A stretch of DNA of 9,960 bases from XYA12-FULL-58-9 sp001798605. Its GTDB lineage: Bacteria; Myxococcota; XYA12-FULL-58-9. The stretch covers positions 1-9,960 of the forward strand of contig DAINMX010000239.1 of NCBI GenBank assembly GCA_036736205.1, read 5' to 3'. Of this stretch, positions 6,784 through 9,960 are shown one piece after another. Position 1 is the stretch's first letter. The number at the start of each line of letters is the position of its first letter. The notes beneath the pieces were generated by a model, which did not search any database, had not been told where the DNA came from, and was given only the letters and a program-made list of their open reading frames with translations. The position numbers and the translations under genes are program-made.

Positions 6784-6812
6784 ATTATGGGCTATGCGCG
6801 CCCGTGTGCCAA
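6784..6812 (-). promoter_or_regulatory. Strong candidate promoter of the serine hydrolase gene, near-leaderless
   Basis: TTGGCA (6812-6807) and CATAAT (6789-6784) each match 5 of 6 consensus bases with an ideal 17-bp spacer. Transcription should start at about 6777, within 1-3 nt of the ATG at 6775. The AGGT at the -10/start boundary would then not be part of the messenger, implying leaderless translation. Confidence 0.5.
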
Positions 6813-6838
6813 CTTTGACGACCTACTTCTTGCGCTCG

Positions 6839-9800
6839 TCAATTGATGAGAACTGCCAGATCGAGCATGGTCGCCGGCAGCTCTGCCCGCGAATCGAGCT
6901 CCCGGAGATAGGGATGGGTCGAAGCGGACTTGGAAATTCGCAATGGCCGAATCTGCATGAGATAGGCGCGGTCGCCCAAGAACCCAAACTCGATATCCCA
7001 CGGCACTTCCTTGCCGGGAATCTTCTCGTTGACTTCCACGGCGAGTCCGCGAAGGTCAGCGATGGCAGCGGGGCCCAGCAACGGGTCGAGCCCCTCGGAG
7101 GGCAGCCGCACTACGCCCTGGGCCGGCGGCTTCGGGATCACCTTGCGGGTCGCAGACCGTGCGGAGGCGAGAAGCCTGAGCGTGCCCGCCAGGTCGATGA
7201 CAATCGTCTCCGGAGCGCCGCCGTCCACAACCGCTGACACTCCTTCACTCGCGCTGATGGTTATCGCGTCCGCGACCTTGCCTTCGAGGTCTGTGGTCAC
7301 CATGACGCCTGAGATCTCCGATGGCACCGTGCGGTGAAGAATCACAGAGGGGTAAACGTGTTCGGGATTGATGAGGATCCGCTGACGCCAACGGTATGAA
7401 CGCTCGGTGAATGGCGATGCCCAAACTGCGCGAATGGCCTTGAGGACTTCAGTCTGGCCGACCCTATTCGCCACCGTCAAATTCAGACCGGCCCCCGTGA
7501 ACTCCTTAAGATCCTCGACATTGGTGTCCGAGCGAACGAACACACCGAAGCTGCCAGGATCGCCGAGCCGTCCGAGAGCCACATCGATCTGCTCCTCGAA
7601 CCCAGCGGGAAACGGGAGGGTGGTGATCTGTTCACGGAAGCCTTCGAGCTCAACGAGCATTCTCTTCTCCGACTCGCTAGCGCTGAGCTTTGCTGTTTCC
7701 GCGTAAGCGCGTCGCAATTGTGTCAAAGGCGAAGGCTCGCCATTGGGCCCGGCACGATCCACGTGCCGGCGAAACGCCGCAAAGGGAATCACAGCGGCAT
7801 CGGAGACCCGGTCGGGAAACAACCTCTTGAGGCGACCGAGCTCAGCCGCCTTGGGGCCGACGATCACCCCGGAGCTCCCCTCGGAAATCTCACTGAGCGC
7901 GAAAATCTTCGTGGTCTCGAGGTCGAGAGAATTCGCGTCGATCTTCAAGAACGGTTTTGTTATGGCCGGCCGCGTTTGTACCAGGCTCTTCGCCTCGTCG
8001 GGGAGCTCGTTGGCAGGCCCTATCACCACACGCCCCCCGGCGCTGACGCCGAGCACAACTTCGCGACCAGCAAAAGGCAGGAGGGCGGCCGCCACTTCCC
8101 CAGCGACCGTGGCGTGAGGAATGCCGAGATTGCGGGCGAGCAAGGAGACGTGCGACAGGCTGCCGGCGCTGCCCACCGTGATGATGCCCGCCACCGGCGG
8201 GAGCTCCGGAGGCAGGTCCTGCAACAACACGATCTCTTCGCGTCGCAACCCCTGGGGATCTTCGCGCGCATTCAAAACGCGAAGCTTGCCATTGGCGACG
8301 CCTGGATTCTCCCCGCGCAGAGAGGCCTTGCCGACGTTGAGTCCGATCAGAAGATGTCCTCCACCGCGCAATTGCTCGACATCATAGTCGAGCTTGTCCA
8401 ACAAAGACGCTAAGGGAAGCATCACGCTGCTACGCAATTGGTCATCCACCACCCCATGGGCTCTCGACTCCACCGCCCCGTAACGCTCGAGCGCCAATCC
8501 GAGGTCAGCCAACAGACGCGCTCGACCCCACTCGAGGATGCGACTTAGGCGGCTGACTCCAGCGGCGTAGACGTCCGGCTCGGCCCAACGCTTCTCGGGA
8601 GACAGCTCGCGAATGACCGTCGGGCTTTCTATGGCGTGCCCCAAAGGTCCAGCCCGTGACAGCAAAGCTGCAACGACCTCGGGGTCTGGTCGCGCCGCCT
8701 GCATCCCTTCGAGCACCGCAAGGGCGGTCGCCTGCTCTCGATCCGATAACCATCCCAAAGGTCCGGCGCTCTGCACCATCAGCGTCAACATCTCCAGGGT
8801 GTCGGCGCGGGTCATCGGCGCCCGCGAAAAACCAGCGGTCACCCCAATCCACAGCTCTTCGACAATTGCCATGACATGGAACGCGAGTAGATTGCGCTCG
8901 CCTTGCGTCTTCGAGCCTCCTCCCCTGATGACCCGATTGGTTGTCTTGATCAACTCCGTCCCGCCCCGAACGAGAGCGAAGGTGTCGGTGGAATCAATGG
9001 CGGCAAACGCGTCGATGGCTTTCTGAGTATCGCGATCACCAATCCACTTCTTCACTTCTTTGAGTCGCTCGAGCCGGTGGGTGGGCTCGTAGTATTCCCG
9101 CATCTTCTGAGCGAGCTCGGTGGCCTTGGTCGCGAGCTCTTTGGCCGACGCACCGCCCTGTTCGACTTTCGTTTTTGCGTACGCCTCGACTTTTTCGATG
9201 TCTGACGGCTCGGGCATCGCATGGATCTTGAAACGAAGATCGCCGAAACCCTTCATGTCCTCGTCGCCGAGAACCCCTGCAAGGGCCCTGACCTCGTCGG
9301 CTCGAGAGCCCCCTTTGCCATAGGGTGATGCACGCATCGCTCGAATCAGAAGGTTTCGATGTTTGAAGAGCACATCCGAGCGCATCGCCATGTCGATGAG
9401 CTGCCACCGCACCGCTTCGACCTCGTCTTCGACCTGGCGAAATCCGCGATAGTCCTTCGCCTTCTCGAGCGCCCAACCGTCGAGAGCACGCTCGAGGTAT
9501 GACTCCACGACATACGCCCGAGCACGATAGTAGTCGTCAGCCGCGAACGCACCGGCCCCAAGGGCGTTGAGTATGGTGCCCACGTGGATCCCCCATGCGG
9601 CAAGCTTCTTGGCCTCATTGCTGAGGACGCCGTATTGATCACCGCCACCATGCTCTGCGCACGCGTACATCTTGGGTGCCAGAATCGTCCCGTCCTTGCA
9701 GAACCACATGACGCCTTGGTACGGCCCGCGCTCACTCTCCTTCATCGCCTCAATCCACAGGCGTGTTTGATCGATCTGGTCCTGGGAGAGGGATTGCGAG

Positions 9801-9847
9801 ACGTCACCAACCAACAGGGCGGTCATCAATAGAGTACTGAGTGCCAT
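6839..9847 (-). CDS. Dikinase-like protein: phosphohistidine domain followed by PEP-synthase-type ATP-grasp domain
   Basis: Proteins with these domains transfer phosphate from ATP through a phosphohistidine to an acceptor such as pyruvate, or glucan in plant water dikinases. The 1002 residues fall into three parts. Residues 25-490 are largely helical and unrecognised, opening with a conserved-looking patch (Cys50-KDGT, Cys63-AEHGGG). Residues about 500-612 form the swivelling domain with His566 in AGSLSHVSLLARNLGIPHAT. Residues about 655-970 form the ATP-binding domain: Lys666 in VGPKAAELGRL, Arg772 in FVRSDTNVEDL, Glu953, Gln965 and Arg967 in WDIEF...LMQIRPL. The Glu-Gln-Arg spacing (12 and 2) equals that of pyruvate phosphate dikinase, so the site looks intact. 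No PEP/pyruvate barrel follows. The His-then-ATP-grasp order is that of glucan water dikinase, the reverse of PEP synthase. The first 14 residues are hydrophobic and could be a signal peptide, which conflicts with ATP use. The acceptor is unknown. Confidence 0.87.
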   Translation of the reverse strand: MALSTLLMTALLVGDVSQSLSQDQIDQTRLWIEAMKESERGPYQGVMWFCKDGTILAPKMYACAEHGGGDQYGVLSNEAKKLAAWGIHVGTILNALGAGAFAADDYYRARAYVVESYLERALDGWALEKAKDYRGFRQVEDEVEAVRWQLIDMAMRSDVLFKHRNLLIRAMRASPYGKGGSRADEVRALAGVLGDEDMKGFGDLRFKIHAMPEPSDIEKVEAYAKTKVEQGGASAKELATKATELAQKMREYYEPTHRLERLKEVKKWIGDRDTQKAIDAFAAIDSTDTFALVRGGTELIKTTNRVIRGGGSKTQGERNLLAFHVMAIVEELWIGVTAGFSRAPMTRADTLEMLTLMVQSAGPLGWLSDREQATALAVLEGMQAARPDPEVVAALLSRAGPLGHAIESPTVIRELSPEKRWAEPDVYAAGVSRLSRILEWGRARLLADLGLALERYGAVESRAHGVVDDQLRSSVMLPLASLLDKLDYDVEQLRGGGHLLIGLNVGKASLRGENPGVANGKLRVLNAREDPQGLRREEIVLLQDLPPELPPVAGIITVGSAGSLSHVSLLARNLGIPHATVAGEVAAALLPFAGREVVLGVSAGGRVVIGPANELPDEAKSLVQTRPAITKPFLKIDANSLDLETTKIFALSEISEGSSGVIVGPKAAELGRLKRLFPDRVSDAAVIPFAAFRRHVDRAGPNGEPSPLTQLRRAYAETAKLSASESEKRMLVELEGFREQITTLPFPAGFEEQIDVALGRLGDPGSFGVFVRSDTNVEDLKEFTGAGLNLTVANRVGQTEVLKAIRAVWASPFTERSYRWRQRILINPEHVYPSVILHRTVPSEISGVMVTTDLEGKVADAITISASEGVSAVVDGGAPETIVIDLAGTLRLLASARSATRKVIPKPPAQGVVRLPSEGLDPLLGPAAIADLRGLAVEVNEKIPGKEVPWDIEFGFLGDRAYLMQIRPLRISKSASTHPYLRELDSRAELPATMLDLAVLIN

Positions 9848-9856
9848 GGTTGTGAG

Positions 9857-9862
9857 TTTATA
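9857..9862 (-). promoter_or_regulatory. Possible -10 box just upstream of the 1002-aa gene
   Basis: TATAAA (minus strand, 9862-9857; 5 of 6 matches) ends 9 nt before the ATG at 9847, and no ribosome site is visible. The -35 position carries only CTGGCT (3 of 6). If real, the transcript would begin within a few bases of the start codon. The box lies inside a small palindrome, GAGTATAAACTC. Confidence 0.3.
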
Positions 9863-9960
9863 CTCAAGTTGGTGAAGGGAGCCAGACTGCGCACTTGGGT
9901 TGCCCCACCCTAATCCGTCACGAAGGGACCGTCTCTCCCCAAATCGAGCGTGCCTAGGGT

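Noticed and set aside
6789..6804. GGGC...GCCC inverted repeat between the dikinase-like and serine hydrolase genes
   Set aside because: A four-pair stem with no T-tract, lying inside the promoter spacer; not a credible terminator.
7718..8413. Long plus-strand open frame (231 residues) opposite the dikinase-like gene
   Set aside because: It lies entirely antisense to a gene with clear catalytic motifs; its composition is that of a codon shadow and it has no recognisable domain.
9852..9863. Palindrome GAGTTTATACTC as an operator
   Set aside because: Only four base pairs per arm; it overlaps the possible -10 box but could arise by chance, and no matching copy is seen elsewhere in the window.
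1..9960. CRISPR array, tRNA/rRNA, insertion sequence, integrase or toxin-antitoxin genes
   Set aside because: No spaced repeats, RNA gene signatures, terminal inverted repeats, transposase or recombinase motifs were found on either strand by eye.

Overview
The window looks like moderately GC-rich chromosomal DNA from an uncultured bacterium of the Myxococcota/Bradymonadota ('deltaproteobacterial') type. I infer this from large secreted lipoproteins with Gly-Asp linkers and cysteine-rich arrays, GTG/TTG start codons, Shine-Dalgarno (SD) sequences of the GGAG(G) type, and a flippase-like membrane protein next to cysteine-cluster proteins. No 16S or other taxonomic marker is present, so the assignment is tentative. 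The single run of 100 N bases, flanked by an exact 55-bp overlap, says this is a scaffolded draft assembly, probably metagenomic.

Layout. Bases 1-197 hold no gene I can support, only a possible promoter. A plus-strand gene (198-1984) encodes a surface lipoprotein: lipobox, Gly/Asp/Thr-rich linker with a 15-bp tandem repeat, a carbohydrate-binding-like beta-sandwich module, about five four-cysteine repeats, then a second copy of the module. The N gap falls inside the second module. Collapsing the 55-bp overlap restores a clean 543-residue reading frame. Everything else is on the minus strand, converging on this gene near 2000-2045.

Reading right to left (direction of transcription), the minus-strand genes are: a 1002-residue protein with a phosphohistidine domain followed by a PEP-synthase-type ATP-grasp domain (9847-6839); a class A beta-lactamase-like serine hydrolase with a signal peptide (6775-5834); a flippase-like (lysylphosphatidylglycerol synthase TM-region) membrane protein (5742-4612); two different YkgJ-like cysteine-cluster proteins (4573-4160 and 4153-3383), closely packed behind the flippase gene and probably in one operon; a lipoprotein with two LPP20-like units (3270-2521); and an OsmC/Ohr-family thiol protein (2497-2045), probably co-transcribed with the lipoprotein.

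Theme. Most products look like cell-envelope or envelope-stress proteins, but I see no single recognised pathway, defence system, mobile element, CRISPR array, tRNA or rRNA. The best leads are the dikinase-like protein, whose domain order resembles plant glucan water dikinase, and the assembly artefact that would make automatic annotation mistranslate the end of the first gene. A pattern of -10 boxes almost abutting start codons is also worth checking. Bases 9848-9960 hold no gene, only a candidate -10 box for the 1002-residue gene.
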